Assembly: GCA_017431185.1 (NCBI GenBank)
Contig: JAFRLP010000587.1
Coordinates: 1-15,276 of the forward strand
Direction: 5' to 3'
DNA from: Victivallales bacterium
Lineage (GTDB): Bacteria > Verrucomicrobiota > Lentisphaeria > Oligosphaerales > Oligosphaeraceae
Length of the DNA: 15,276 nt
Shown here piece after piece: positions 1 to 6,720 of the stretch (position 1 is its first letter; each line of letters starts with the position of its first letter). The position numbers and the translations under genes are program-made. The notes below the pieces were generated by a model. It was not told the DNA's origin and searched no databases. It saw nothing but the letters and a program-made list of their open reading frames with translations.

Positions 1-1455
1 GATGAGTTTGCAGACCATGTTGCCCTCGTTGAAGGAGCGCCCCAGGGCGCGCGCCACGTCCTTCACCACGGCCTTGGCCTTCAAGGTGCCGAAGGTGCCG
101 ATCTGGACGACGTTGCCCTCGCCGTATTTCTGGTGCACGTACTCGATGACGCGGTAGCGGCGGCGCTCGCAGAGGTCGATGTCGAAGTCAGGCGGGCTGC
201 ACCTTTCGGGGTTGAGGAAGCGCTCGAACAGGAGCTGGTACTTGATGGGGTCGATGTCGGTGATGTGGACAAGGTACGCGACCAGGCTTCCTGCGCCTGA
301 GCCGCGCCCGGGCCCGAGAGGCACTCCGTCCCGCCTGGCGAAGTGCAGGAAGTCCCACACGACCAGGTAGTAGGAGGTGAAGCCCATCTGGTCGATGATG
401 CCCAGCTCGTAGTTCATTCGGTCGATATAGACCTGCTCGTCAGGGGTGTGATTGGGGGCGTTCACATCAATTCTGAAGCGCTCCATCATCCCCTCCTCCG
501 CCAGTCCGCGCAGGTATCTGGCGCGCTCCTTCTTGGCGATTTCGGGGGTGGAGACGTCATACCCCTCCGGAAGCGGATATTCGGGGTAGTGGTTGGCCTT
601 GTCCTCGTCCACCGTGGGAATGTGGATGTGGCACCGCTCCGCGATTTTGACGGTGTTCTCCAGGGCGTCAGGGGCCATCGGGAACAGCGCCGCCATCTCC
701 TCGGGGCTCTTGAAATAGTACTCGGGCCCTCCCGGGAAGCGGAAGCGGTCGGGGTCGTTCATCGTGGTCTGCGTGCCGATGCAAAGGAACACCTCGTGCG
801 CCTCGGCGTGCTCGCGCTTGAGATAGTGCGAGTCGTTGGTGCAGACCAGCGGGAGGTTGCGGCGGCGCGCGATTTCCAGCAGCTTGGTGCAGACGGTCTT
901 GTCCTCGGGCAAACCATGGTCTTGCAGTTCCAGGAAGAAGTTTCCCTCGCCGAAGATGTCGAGGTATTCGTCAATGACCTTCTCCGCCGCCTCATCCGCC
1001 CCCAGGAGGAGTTTTGCGGCGACCTCGCCGCCCAGGCATGCGGAGAGCGCGATGATGCCCTTGTGGTATTTGCGGAGCAGTTCCTTGTCGACGCGGGGCT
1101 TGTAGTAGTATCCCGTGAGCCAGGCCTCCTCGTTGAGGCGGCACATGTTGTAGTAGCCCTCCAGGTTCTCGGCGAGGCAGACCAGGTGGTAGCCCGTGTA
1201 GTGGGCCACCTGGTTGTTCTTGTCGCGGCAGTCGCCGGGAGCCACGTAGAATTCGCAGCCGATGATGGGCTTGAGCCCCTCCTTCTGCATGACGTCGATG
1301 AACTCCATCGTGCCGCTCATGTTGCCATGGTCGGTGATGGCGCAGGCCGTCATCCCCATCTCCTTGCAGGTCTTGGCGATGTCCTTGCACTTGGTCGTGC
1401 CGTCCAGCAGACTGAAGTCGGTATGTACGTGCAGGTGAACGAAAGGTATGGACAC
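1..1455 (-). CDS. dnaE: DNA polymerase III alpha subunit, N-terminal part (3' end outside window)
   Basis: This is the catalytic subunit of the replicative DNA polymerase. About 485 codons are present out of the roughly 1100-1200 usual for the family; the rest lies beyond base 1. The N-terminus carries a PHP domain with HLHVHTDFSLLDG at residues 7-19, then ITDHGN and later TNDSHYL, so the metal-binding histidines and aspartates look intact. The polymerase active site begins with GPGRGSGAGSLVAY and continues to PDFDID, where D423 and D425 match the first two catalytic aspartates of E. coli DnaE (D401, D403); the third is outside the window. The start is the GTG at 1455-1453, because a perfect AGGAGG lies 5 bases upstream and the family begins with this F-V-H-L-H motif within the first ten residues. 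A plausible promoter is at 1533-1560. The identification is secure; the truncation is only the window edge. Confidence 0.97.
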   Translation of the reverse strand, partial: MSIPFVHLHVHTDFSLLDGTTKCKDIAKTCKEMGMTACAITDHGNMSGTMEFIDVMQKEGLKPIIGCEFYVAPGDCRDKNNQVAHYTGYHLVCLAENLEGYYNMCRLNEEAWLTGYYYKPRVDKELLRKYHKGIIALSACLGGEVAAKLLLGADEAAEKVIDEYLDIFGEGNFFLELQDHGLPEDKTVCTKLLEIARRRNLPLVCTNDSHYLKREHAEAHEVFLCIGTQTTMNDPDRFRFPGGPEYYFKSPEEMAALFPMAPDALENTVKIAERCHIHIPTVDEDKANHYPEYPLPEGYDVSTPEIAKKERARYLRGLAEEGMMERFRIDVNAPNHTPDEQVYIDRMNYELGIIDQMGFTSYYLVVWDFLHFARRDGVPLGPGRGSGAGSLVAYLVHITDIDPIKYQLLFERFLNPERCSPPDFDIDLCERRRYRVIEYVHQKYGEGNVVQIGTFGTLKAKAVVKDVARALGRSFNEGNMVCKLI

Positions 1456-1532
1456 GGGCTCCTCCTGGTGTTTGGCCGCCGGCCGCGCAACGGCTGGCGG
1501 TGATATTCTCTATGACCGATGTGGATGAATCA

Positions 1533-1560
1533 AGAATAATCCACTTCGGGAAAATTGCAA
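1533..1560 (-). promoter_or_regulatory. Candidate sigma70-type promoter for dnaE
   Basis: Read on the minus strand, TTGCAA (1560-1555) and TATTCT (1538-1533) are separated by 16 bp. Transcription would start near 1526, leaving a leader of about 70 bases before the GTG at 1455. The match was found by eye and has not been scored against background. Confidence 0.45.
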
Positions 1561-1626
1561 GCCAACTCCCCCCGTTTTCCCCTTGGCCACATCAAAAAAG
1601 CGATAGTCCTTTCTGGCGTTCAAATG

Positions 1627-1655
1627 TTGAAAAGGAAGTTCCAGCAGTGTATATT
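1627..1655 (+). promoter_or_regulatory. Candidate sigma70-type promoter for the 1730 gene and glycosyltransferase
   Basis: TTGAAA (1627-1632) and TATATT (1650-1655) are separated by exactly 17 bp. Transcription would start near 1662, about 68 bases before the ATG at 1730. Together with the dnaE promoter this makes 1456-1729 a divergent control region. No clear operator is visible to me in it. Confidence 0.55.
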
Positions 1656-1729
1656 ACTGTTCTTGCAGACAACGGGTGTTCACTCTGTTTTGAACCGCAA
1701 CAACACTTGTATTCGCAGAGGTCGAATCA

Positions 1730-2113
1730 ATGAAAAACATCTCTTTGATCATCCTGGCATTGCTCTCCCTATTGCTCAAGGCGGAAAACGTTGATTTCCT
1801 TAAACTCAACGCAGAGCAGAAGGAAACTCCACCGTCAGGGGAACTGCATTTGCACTCCATGCTCACTCCTTATCGGGACGGCTTTCTATGGAAGGTGCCC
1901 AAGGGACGCGCAGAGGCCACCTCAGGAGTGGTCAAGTTGGGCACGGTGTCGCTTCAGCCGTTGCACTGCTACCGTTTCCAATGGGAACTGCTGCCAGCCC
2001 AATTCCAGAAAATACTCATCCGCGTGAACTACATTGAAAAGGACGGGACGCGGCAAATGGCCAACACGCTCGGCACATTTGAAAACAGTAACGCCATAGG
2101 CTCCTTTAATTAA
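1730..2113 (+). CDS. Small secreted protein of unknown function, possibly a truncated carbohydrate-binding-type domain
   Basis: A 127-residue protein I cannot assign to a named family. Residues 1-18 form a classic signal peptide (MKN, then a run of I/L/A ending in KA), so the product should be exported. The rest is rich in short strand-like segments (GVVKLGTVSLQPLHCYRFQWELL, cut here by my reading at about residues 67-88, then ILIRVNYIEKDGT near 94-106). That spacing resembles the first half of a jelly-roll carbohydrate-binding module, but the protein stops where such a domain would still need several strands. Start: ATG with GAGGT 7 bases upstream and a good promoter at 1627-1655. The next gene begins 16 bp after its TAA, suggesting a shared transcript. 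It may be a gene remnant rather than an intact small protein. Confidence 0.6.
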   Translation: MKNISLIILALLSLLLKAENVDFLKLNAEQKETPPSGELHLHSMLTPYRDGFLWKVPKGRAEATSGVVKLGTVSLQPLHCYRFQWELLPAQFQKILIRVNYIEKDGTRQMANTLGTFENSNAIGSFN

Positions 2114-2129
2114 GCCGCCGTTTCAAACA

Positions 2130-3227
2130 GTGATCTTGCATGTGACGGAGGCCTGCGGGGGCGGTGTGCGGAGGCATCTCCAATTGCTGGTGCCTGAATT
2201 GCTGCGCCGTGGCCTGGAGTGCGGGATTTTCGCCTTCGGCAACCGCTTGGAGCCAGGCTTTCTGGAGGACATGGCCGCCCTGATGCAACTCGGCTGCCGG
2301 GTGACGGTGGTGCGCGGCGCATCACTCGCGGCCTGGCCAATGCTCCGTCGGGTCATCCGCGAATGGTCTCCTCGGCTTATCCACTCCCATGCGGCAAGGG
2401 GTGGCCTGCTGGCCAGACTTTGCGCAGGGCATACGCCTGTGCTGCATTCGCCGCACGGCCTGCCTCCCCCTGGCACTCTGCGTCATCGGCTGCTCCACGG
2501 AATGGAGATGCTGACCAGACGGCGCGTCATCTCCTATGTTCTGGTCAGTTCGGCGGAGCAGGAGGCCCCGCTGGCTCTGGGGATACCAGCGGAGAAATGC
2601 CGCGTCGTCCCCAATGGCGTGCCTGCAAACCTTGCCGAGGAGTCACAGCCCCGGAACGTAGCGCGCAGAACACTTGGCCTGCCGTCGGAAGGCAGGCTGA
2701 TAGGCGTGCCCGCCCGATTGGCTACGCAGAAGGGAGTGGACACCTTGCTGCAGGCACTGCCTTCCATGCGATCCGACTGCCTGGTGGTTCTATGCGGTGA
2801 CGGCCCCGAGCGCTCGCGCCTGGTCAATCTGGCAAGTTCCCTCGGAGTGCAATCCAAGGTCGTCTTCGCAGGGCATATCGAGGGGCTTTGGCGCAGTTTG
2901 CGCGCCTTTGACGCCATTGTCCTGCCTTCCCGTTACGAGGGACTATCCTACGCGCTTCTGGAGACCGTCGCCTTGGGGATACCGCTGATGGCCAGCGACA
3001 TCCCCGCCAATGTCCCTTGCCCTGAATTGCGTCCGTACCTGCATCTCTTTCCGCCAGATGACCCAGGCGCCCTTGCCCAAGTCGCCGATGGCCTGCTGGA
3101 GAACCTGGAGCCAGGGCGACGGCTTGCCAGCCAGGCGCAGACCCTGCTGAACAGACAATTCTCCCTGACTGCCCAGGCCGAGTCACTGTCCCGAATTTAT
3201 CGTGAGGCTCCCTGCAGCCTCAATTAG
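2130..3227 (+). CDS. Glycosyltransferase, GT4-type (GT-B fold)
   Basis: A 365-residue cytoplasmic or membrane-associated glycosyltransferase that would move a sugar from an activated donor onto a polysaccharide, lipid or other acceptor; donor and acceptor cannot be read from sequence. The N-terminal domain opens with ILHVTEACGGGVRRH, the usual glycine-rich acceptor-side loop, and has HSHAARGG near residues 85-92. The C-terminal domain has PNGVP (161-165), PARLATQKG (194-202), CGDGPER (222-228) and the retaining-enzyme EX7E motif, E270 to E278 in RYEGLSYALLE. Length is normal. The start is odd: the first possible codon after an in-frame stop at 2097-2099 is GTG at 2130 (ATT at 2109 aside), there is no Shine-Dalgarno match, and translation may depend on coupling to the gene ending 16 bp upstream. 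A few N-terminal residues may have been lost. It converges on the redox operon with 18 bp between stop codons. Confidence 0.88.
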   Translation: MILHVTEACGGGVRRHLQLLVPELLRRGLECGIFAFGNRLEPGFLEDMAALMQLGCRVTVVRGASLAAWPMLRRVIREWSPRLIHSHAARGGLLARLCAGHTPVLHSPHGLPPPGTLRHRLLHGMEMLTRRRVISYVLVSSAEQEAPLALGIPAEKCRVVPNGVPANLAEESQPRNVARRTLGLPSEGRLIGVPARLATQKGVDTLLQALPSMRSDCLVVLCGDGPERSRLVNLASSLGVQSKVVFAGHIEGLWRSLRAFDAIVLPSRYEGLSYALLETVALGIPLMASDIPANVPCPELRPYLHLFPPDDPGALAQVADGLLENLEPGRRLASQAQTLLNRQFSLTAQAESLSRIYREAPCSLN

Positions 3228-3245
3228 GCTACTTGCCTGGCACTG

Positions 3246-3602
3246 CTACTGACTGACGCTGCGGGTGGCGACCACATCGACGCCAGTGCCGCACACATTG
3301 GCGAGCAGCACCTGCCCCTCCTTGACAGGAAGCGCGGGGACTGTGGCATGGATGGCCTTCAGACATTCAGCAATCCTGGCCTTGGGGACGCTTCCCGCCG
3401 TCTTGACGCAGACGGGCATGGTGACTCCAGGCACTACCATCAGCGTGGTGATGGTGCGCTCAGGCGTGGTACACTCCTTCCTGGCGTAGATTTCACCGCG
3501 CGGGCAGGTGTAGCCCGCGAGTTCGACTATCCTATCGTCTTCCAGGATGGCGGTAATCTGGCAGCCCATCGGGCAGCCAATGCAGGTGATTTCCTTTTTC
3601 AT
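3246..3602 (-). CDS. DUF1667 family Fe-S-type protein, third gene of redox operon
   Basis: A 118-residue protein of the DUF1667 family. The N-terminus has C7-x2-C10-x3-C14 (CIGCPMGC) and C33 in YTCPRGE, a four-cysteine pattern that suggests a small iron-sulfur cluster site; a further Cys is at 44. The rest (TITTLMVVPG, VPVKTxxxVPK-like stretch, then LLANVCGTGVDVVATR) is typical of the family. In many anaerobes, including Thermotoga and clostridia, this family sits next to a GlpA-like dehydrogenase and an FAD oxidoreductase, exactly as here, so it is probably an electron-transfer subunit of that complex. It starts 6 bp after the stop of the upstream gene, with GGAG upstream of ATG overlapping that stop. 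Family assignment is firm; the role is inferred from context. Confidence 0.9.
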   Translation of the reverse strand: MKKEITCIGCPMGCQITAILEDDRIVELAGYTCPRGEIYARKECTTPERTITTLMVVPGVTMPVCVKTAGSVPKARIAECLKAIHATVPALPVKEGQVLLANVCGTGVDVVATRSVSQ

Positions 3603-3608
3603 GGCTAA

Positions 3609-4871
3609 TTACTCCTGGACAATGCGCAGTGAAACCTGGTGAGTTGAGCCGCCCTGGGGCAGCACCGTCGGCTGCAGGTAACTCGTGACCATTTCGCCTG
3701 GGGTGAAGATGCGCGCCTTGCGGGAGGCGACGACCGCACCGTCCACCACTGTCTCCAGTTTTGCGTTGCGGAAGACATTGGCGGGGCGGAACATCAGTTT
3801 GACGGGCGCGGACACGGGAGCGGTGATGCGACGGGGCACCAGCCCGCGCACGCCTTCGCCGTCCACGACCTCGGCCAGCAGCGTACCCTCCTGGCTGGCT
3901 GTCGCCGCATACTCTGCCGCAGCCTGCCCAGCCAGTTCGGACTCCTCGGAGACGTTATCGACCAGATCATGGACATGCAGGACGTTGCCGCAGGCGAACA
4001 CGCCTGGAACGCTGGTGGCGAAGCGCTGGTCAACGACGGGGCCAGAATTGGCCCTGTCCAGCGTCAGTCCAGCCGCACGGGAGAGCTCGTTTTCGGGAAT
4101 CAGACCAACGGAGAGCAGCAGCGTGTCGCAGTCGTACTGGATTTCCGTGCCCGGGATGGGCTTGCGGTCAGGGCCGACCTTGCTCACGGTGACTCCCGTG
4201 AGCCTTTCGCGTCCGCGGATGTCAGTGACCGTATGGGAGAGGAGCAGCGGGATGCCATAGTCATCCAGGCACTGCACGATATTGCGCTTCAGTCCGCTTG
4301 AGAAGGGCATCAGTTCGACGACGGCCAGCACCTTCGCCCCCTCGAAGGTCATGCGCCGTGCCATAATCAGCCCAATGTCGCCCGACCCCAGGATGACGAT
4401 GCGCCTGCCGGGCATCATCCCCTCCAGGTTGACCATGCGCTGCGCGGTTCCGGCGCTGTAGATGCCCGAACAGCGCGTGCCGGGGATGCCCAGCGCACCG
4501 CGGGGGCGTTCACGGCATCCCATGGCCAGGACGATTGCCTTGGCCTGAAACACCTGTATGCCCTTCTGCGGGCTGGTGCAGGTCACGGTGCGATTGCCAG
4601 ACACCTCCAGCACCATCGTGTCGCACTGGTAGGGGATGTGCCGTTCCATCGCCATTTTGACGTAGCGCTCCGCGTATTCAGGCCCCGTCAGCTCCTCCTT
4701 GAAACGATGCAGGCCAAAGCCATTGTGGATGCACTGGCGCAGGATTCCGCCCAATTGCGACTCGCGTTCCAGAATCAGGATATTGCGGCAACCAGAATCA
4801 TAGGCCGCCACGGCTGCGGCCAGACCAGCCGGCCCGCCGCCGATGATAAGCACGTCGATGAGTTCGCTCAT
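3609..4871 (-). CDS. FAD/NAD-dependent pyridine nucleotide-disulfide-type oxidoreductase, second gene of redox operon
   Basis: A 420-residue flavoprotein. It begins with a dinucleotide-binding motif GGGPAGLAAA (11-20) for FAD, has a second GSGDIG motif near residue 160 for NAD(P), and a C-terminal GVFACGNVLHVHDLVD segment that contacts FAD. There is no CxxC redox disulfide of the glutathione-reductase type in the usual place, so it is more like the oxidoreductase partner found beside GlpA-like proteins. Likely role: accept electrons from the neighbouring dehydrogenase and pass them to NAD(P) or the Fe-S protein. The ATG overlaps the TGA of the upstream gene (ATGA), and GGAGG sits 6-7 bases before it, inside the upstream coding region; the three proteins are thus probably made in fixed ratio. 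Family is secure; the physiological acceptor is not known. Confidence 0.93.
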   Translation of the reverse strand: MSELIDVLIIGGGPAGLAAAVAAYDSGCRNILILERESQLGGILRQCIHNGFGLHRFKEELTGPEYAERYVKMAMERHIPYQCDTMVLEVSGNRTVTCTSPQKGIQVFQAKAIVLAMGCRERPRGALGIPGTRCSGIYSAGTAQRMVNLEGMMPGRRIVILGSGDIGLIMARRMTFEGAKVLAVVELMPFSSGLKRNIVQCLDDYGIPLLLSHTVTDIRGRERLTGVTVSKVGPDRKPIPGTEIQYDCDTLLLSVGLIPENELSRAAGLTLDRANSGPVVDQRFATSVPGVFACGNVLHVHDLVDNVSEESELAGQAAAEYAATASQEGTLLAEVVDGEGVRGLVPRRITAPVSAPVKLMFRPANVFRNAKLETVVDGAVVASRKARIFTPGEMVTSYLQPTVLPQGGSTHQVSLRIVQE

Positions 4872-6316
4872 TGGGCACCTCCATTGTCGTGAAGCATTCC
4901 TGTCAGGATGCGGGACTTGCCGCCGTCTTTGGTGATTTCCAGGGGGGAGACCCCCAGTTCCTCCGCGAGAATCTGCAATACGCGGGGCATGCAGAATCCG
5001 CCCTGGCAGCGTCCCATGCCAGCGCGTGTGCGGCGTTTCACGCCGTCAATGCTGCGCGCGCCGACGGGGCGGCGGATGGCGTCCCTCACCTCCCCTTCCG
5101 TCACGCTTTCACAGCGGCAGACGATTCTGCCGTAGGCAGGGTCTTTTCTGGCCAATTCGGCGCGGGCCGCCGTGTCCAGACGGTGGAAGCGTATCTGGCG
5201 GGGACGCCTCGGCTGGAAATCCGCATTGGGTTCGGCCCCAAGCCGTTTGGCGATGGCCGTCGCCAGTTCCACGCCGATGGCGGGAGCGGAGGTCAGTCCA
5301 GGGGATTCAATGCCAGCGGCGTTGAAGAAGCCAGGTGCGCCCTCTGGTTCGCCCAGCACGAAATCATGGCTCTCCAGATGGGAGCGCATTCCCGCAAACG
5401 TGGTGATGAACGCATTGTTGGGCATGGCTGGCCAGGTGCGACGGGCGGCGGCGAGCAGTTTGGCCAATCCCGCCGCCGTGGTGGAGACGTCCTCCTTGTC
5501 CTCCACGTCTTCTGCGGTGGGGCCGATGATGACCGTGCCATCCACCGTCGGTGAGACGAGGATGCCCTTGCCCATCTTTCCTGGAATCGTGAAGATGGTG
5601 GAATGGAAGGCGTCTGCGTAGGCGCGGTCAATCATCCAGTATTCGCCTTTGCGGGGAATGATTTTCAGTTTTCGGGCGGATACCTGGTTGTTGAAAACGT
5701 CAGAGTACATTCCGGCGGCATTGACCACGGCGCGGGCATGGATGGCTTCGCCTTTGACGGTGGTGCAAATCCAGGCGCCGCCGTCACGCTCCACTTTGGC
5801 GATGCCCTCGCCGCGGTGGAAGGACACGCCGTTGCCGGCGGCGTTTTCCGCCAAGGCTGCCACCAGTTCAAAGGGGCAGATGATTCCGCAGGTGGGGGCA
5901 TGGACTGCGGCGATGGCCTCCGGCCCCAGATTGGGCTCCATCGCACGGAGTTCCTCCCCACGGACAATGCGGAGATGCGGGACTCCGTTGGCCGCCCCGT
6001 CCGCCATCAGTTTGTCAAGCCCAGGCAACTCCTCTTCGGAGTATGCGACATTGAGGGAGCCGTTGAGCCGGAAGGTCACGTCGAGTTCCTCGCAGAGGGC
6101 GGGATACATGGCGTTGCCCAGGACATTCAGGCGCGCCATCTCCGAGCCGGGCTTTGCGCTATGCCCTGAATGGATGATGGCGCTGTTGGCCTTGGAGGTG
6201 CCGCAGCCGATGTCATCCTTGCTTTCATACAATGCCACGGACAGGCGCCAACGGGACAATTCGCGGGCTATGGCACAGCCGACCACGCCGCCTCCAATGA
6301 CCAGTACATCCAGCAT
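4868..6316 (-). CDS. GlpA-like FAD-dependent dehydrogenase with C-terminal BFD-like [2Fe-2S] domain
   Basis: A 482-residue DAO-family flavoprotein, first gene of the redox operon. The N-terminal Rossmann motif is VLVIGGGVVGCAIARELSR (residues 4-22), followed by TSKANSAIIHSGH, which in glycerol-3-phosphate dehydrogenases surrounds the flavin and substrate. FNAAGIESPGLTSAPAIG near residue 350 is the C-terminal FAD contact. The tail is a BFD-like domain with C400, C402, C437 and C442, which would hold a [2Fe-2S] cluster. With the two genes downstream it most resembles the anaerobic glycerol-3-phosphate dehydrogenase set of Thermotoga and clostridia; an L-2-hydroxyacid oxidase is the main alternative. 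I place the start at the ATG at 6316 rather than an in-frame ATG at 6388: AAGGAG lies 6 bases upstream and the FAD motif then begins at residue 4. The longer version would also run into the structured leader. No glycerol kinase or transporter is in the window. Confidence 0.92.
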   Translation of the reverse strand: MLDVLVIGGGVVGCAIARELSRWRLSVALYESKDDIGCGTSKANSAIIHSGHSAKPGSEMARLNVLGNAMYPALCEELDVTFRLNGSLNVAYSEEELPGLDKLMADGAANGVPHLRIVRGEELRAMEPNLGPEAIAAVHAPTCGIICPFELVAALAENAAGNGVSFHRGEGIAKVERDGGAWICTTVKGEAIHARAVVNAAGMYSDVFNNQVSARKLKIIPRKGEYWMIDRAYADAFHSTIFTIPGKMGKGILVSPTVDGTVIIGPTAEDVEDKEDVSTTAAGLAKLLAAARRTWPAMPNNAFITTFAGMRSHLESHDFVLGEPEGAPGFFNAAGIESPGLTSAPAIGVELATAIAKRLGAEPNADFQPRRPRQIRFHRLDTAARAELARKDPAYGRIVCRCESVTEGEVRDAIRRPVGARSIDGVKRRTRAGMGRCQGGFCMPRVLQILAEELGVSPLEITKDGGKSRILTGMLHDNGGAQ

Positions 6317-6340
6317 TTTTTGCTCCTTGGGTGTCAAACG

Positions 6341-6440
6341 AAAACAAAAAACGGCCAGGCCGAGAAAAACAGAACCCCCTAGACACACGGATTCTCACCG
6401 TAGTCCACGGATGGCTCTCTTGTTCTCGGCCTGGCCGTTT
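6341..6440 (-). promoter_or_regulatory. Structured leader with terminator-like stem and T-tract, candidate attenuator of the redox operon
   Basis: On the minus strand the arm AAACGGCCAGGCCGAGAA (6440-6423) is perfectly complementary to TTCTCGGCCTGGCCGTTT (6366-6349), an 18-bp stem closing a 56-base insert. The 3' arm runs directly into T6-G-T4 (counting its last three bases), the signature of a Rho-independent terminator, about 25 bases before the AAGGAG of the GlpA-like gene. Inside the insert two more helices can form: CCGTG (6410-6406) with TACGG (6402-6398), and AGAATCC (6395-6389) with GGGTTCT (6377-6371), giving a three-way junction. ATCCGTG occurs twice, 20 bases apart, so TACGG could instead pair with the second copy; this is a possible switch. 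The strand orientation here applies to the likely operon leader. I do not recognise it as any known riboswitch. A factor-independent terminator or small RNA is the plain alternative. Confidence 0.6.
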
Positions 6441-6455
6441 GTGACAATGGATATT

Positions 6456-6483
6456 AATATAAGGGCTGTTTCGCCTTTTGCAA
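6456..6483 (-). promoter_or_regulatory. Candidate promoter of the redox operon
   Basis: On the minus strand TTGCAA (6483-6478) and TATATT (6461-6456) are 16 bp apart; TATTAA with an 18-bp spacer is an overlapping alternative. Transcription would begin near 6449, so the 18-bp stem at 6440 would be almost the first thing in the RNA. The surrounding stretch is AT-rich compared with the rest of the gap. Confidence 0.55.
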
Positions 6484-6507
6484 ACAGTGAAGAGGATTTT
6501 TCAAGGA

Positions 6508-6547
6508 AATGCGCATTGCCTCACTCCCATGAAACACACCGTGTTTC
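6508..6547. promoter_or_regulatory. Two palindromes upstream of the redox operon promoter, candidate operators
   Basis: AATGCGCATT (6508-6517) is a perfect 10-bp palindrome, and GAAACAC-ACC-GTGTTTC (6531-6547) is a 7-bp perfect inverted repeat with a 3-base centre. They lie about 25 and 48 bp upstream of the -35 hexamer, positions that suit an activator or a repressor. No matching regulator gene is in the window, so this is only a positional argument. Confidence 0.35.
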
Positions 6548-6562
6548 CCGCATTGTGTTGAC

Positions 6563-6580
6563 GGCGGCGAGGACGCCGCC
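6563..6580. repeat. GC-rich intergenic palindrome, copy 1
   Basis: GGCGGCG-AGGA-CGCCGCC forms a 7-bp stem with a 4-base loop. A near-identical element occurs in opposite orientation at 15249-15268. Such elements recur between genes in several PVC-type genomes as I recall them, so this is probably one member of a dispersed family. Confidence 0.55.
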
Positions 6581-6599
6581 GCTACCTTTGCTCACTGGC

Positions 6600-6720
6600 C
6601 TGGCCGCATATAGCGCGGCCAGCCAAACCAAACCCTGAAGCGGGTCTGGCAGACCGCGCTCCGCGCGGTCAAGCATCAGTCGCCGCGACTGGCAGGGAAG
6701 CCTTGCGGCTCTACTGCCAG
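6600..6720. repeat. Cluster of inverted repeats downstream of the LRR gene, partly a candidate terminator
   Basis: Several hairpins follow one another: CTGGCCGC/GCGGCCAG (6600-6622), GGTCT/AGACC (6643-6655) overlapping GACCGCG/CGCGGTC (6652-6670), the near-perfect CAGTCGCCGCGACTG (6677-6691), and CTGGCAG/CTGCCAG (6689-6695 and 6714-6720) enclosing AGCC-GCAA-GGCT as read on the minus strand. The last one spans the TAG stop of the LRR gene at 6711-6713 and could end its transcript or protect its 3' end, though no T-tract follows. The overlapping 6643-6670 hairpins cannot form at the same time. The 10-mer GGCCTGGCCG at 6597-6606 recurs in the leader stem at 6428-6437. Confidence 0.5.

Noticed and set aside
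343..1503. 386-codon open frame on the plus strand opposite dnaE
   Set aside because: It is the antisense shadow of dnaE, whose motifs and ribosome binding site are unambiguous; its protein is a low-complexity V/L/H/G-rich sequence with no family motif.
1500..1794. Small plus-strand open frames upstream of the 1730 gene
   Set aside because: They overlap the candidate promoters and the true gene start, lack ribosome binding sites and resemble no family.
6317..6388. Longer start for the GlpA-like gene at 6388
   Set aside because: It adds 24 residues before the FAD motif, has no ribosome binding site, and lies within the leader stem-loop; ATG at 6316 has AAGGAG at proper spacing.
6371..6412. 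Cobalamin-riboswitch-like GGTGAGAATCC in the leader
   Set aside because: The short match is not backed by the conserved GCCACTG box or the usual size of that riboswitch, so I do not assign a known class.
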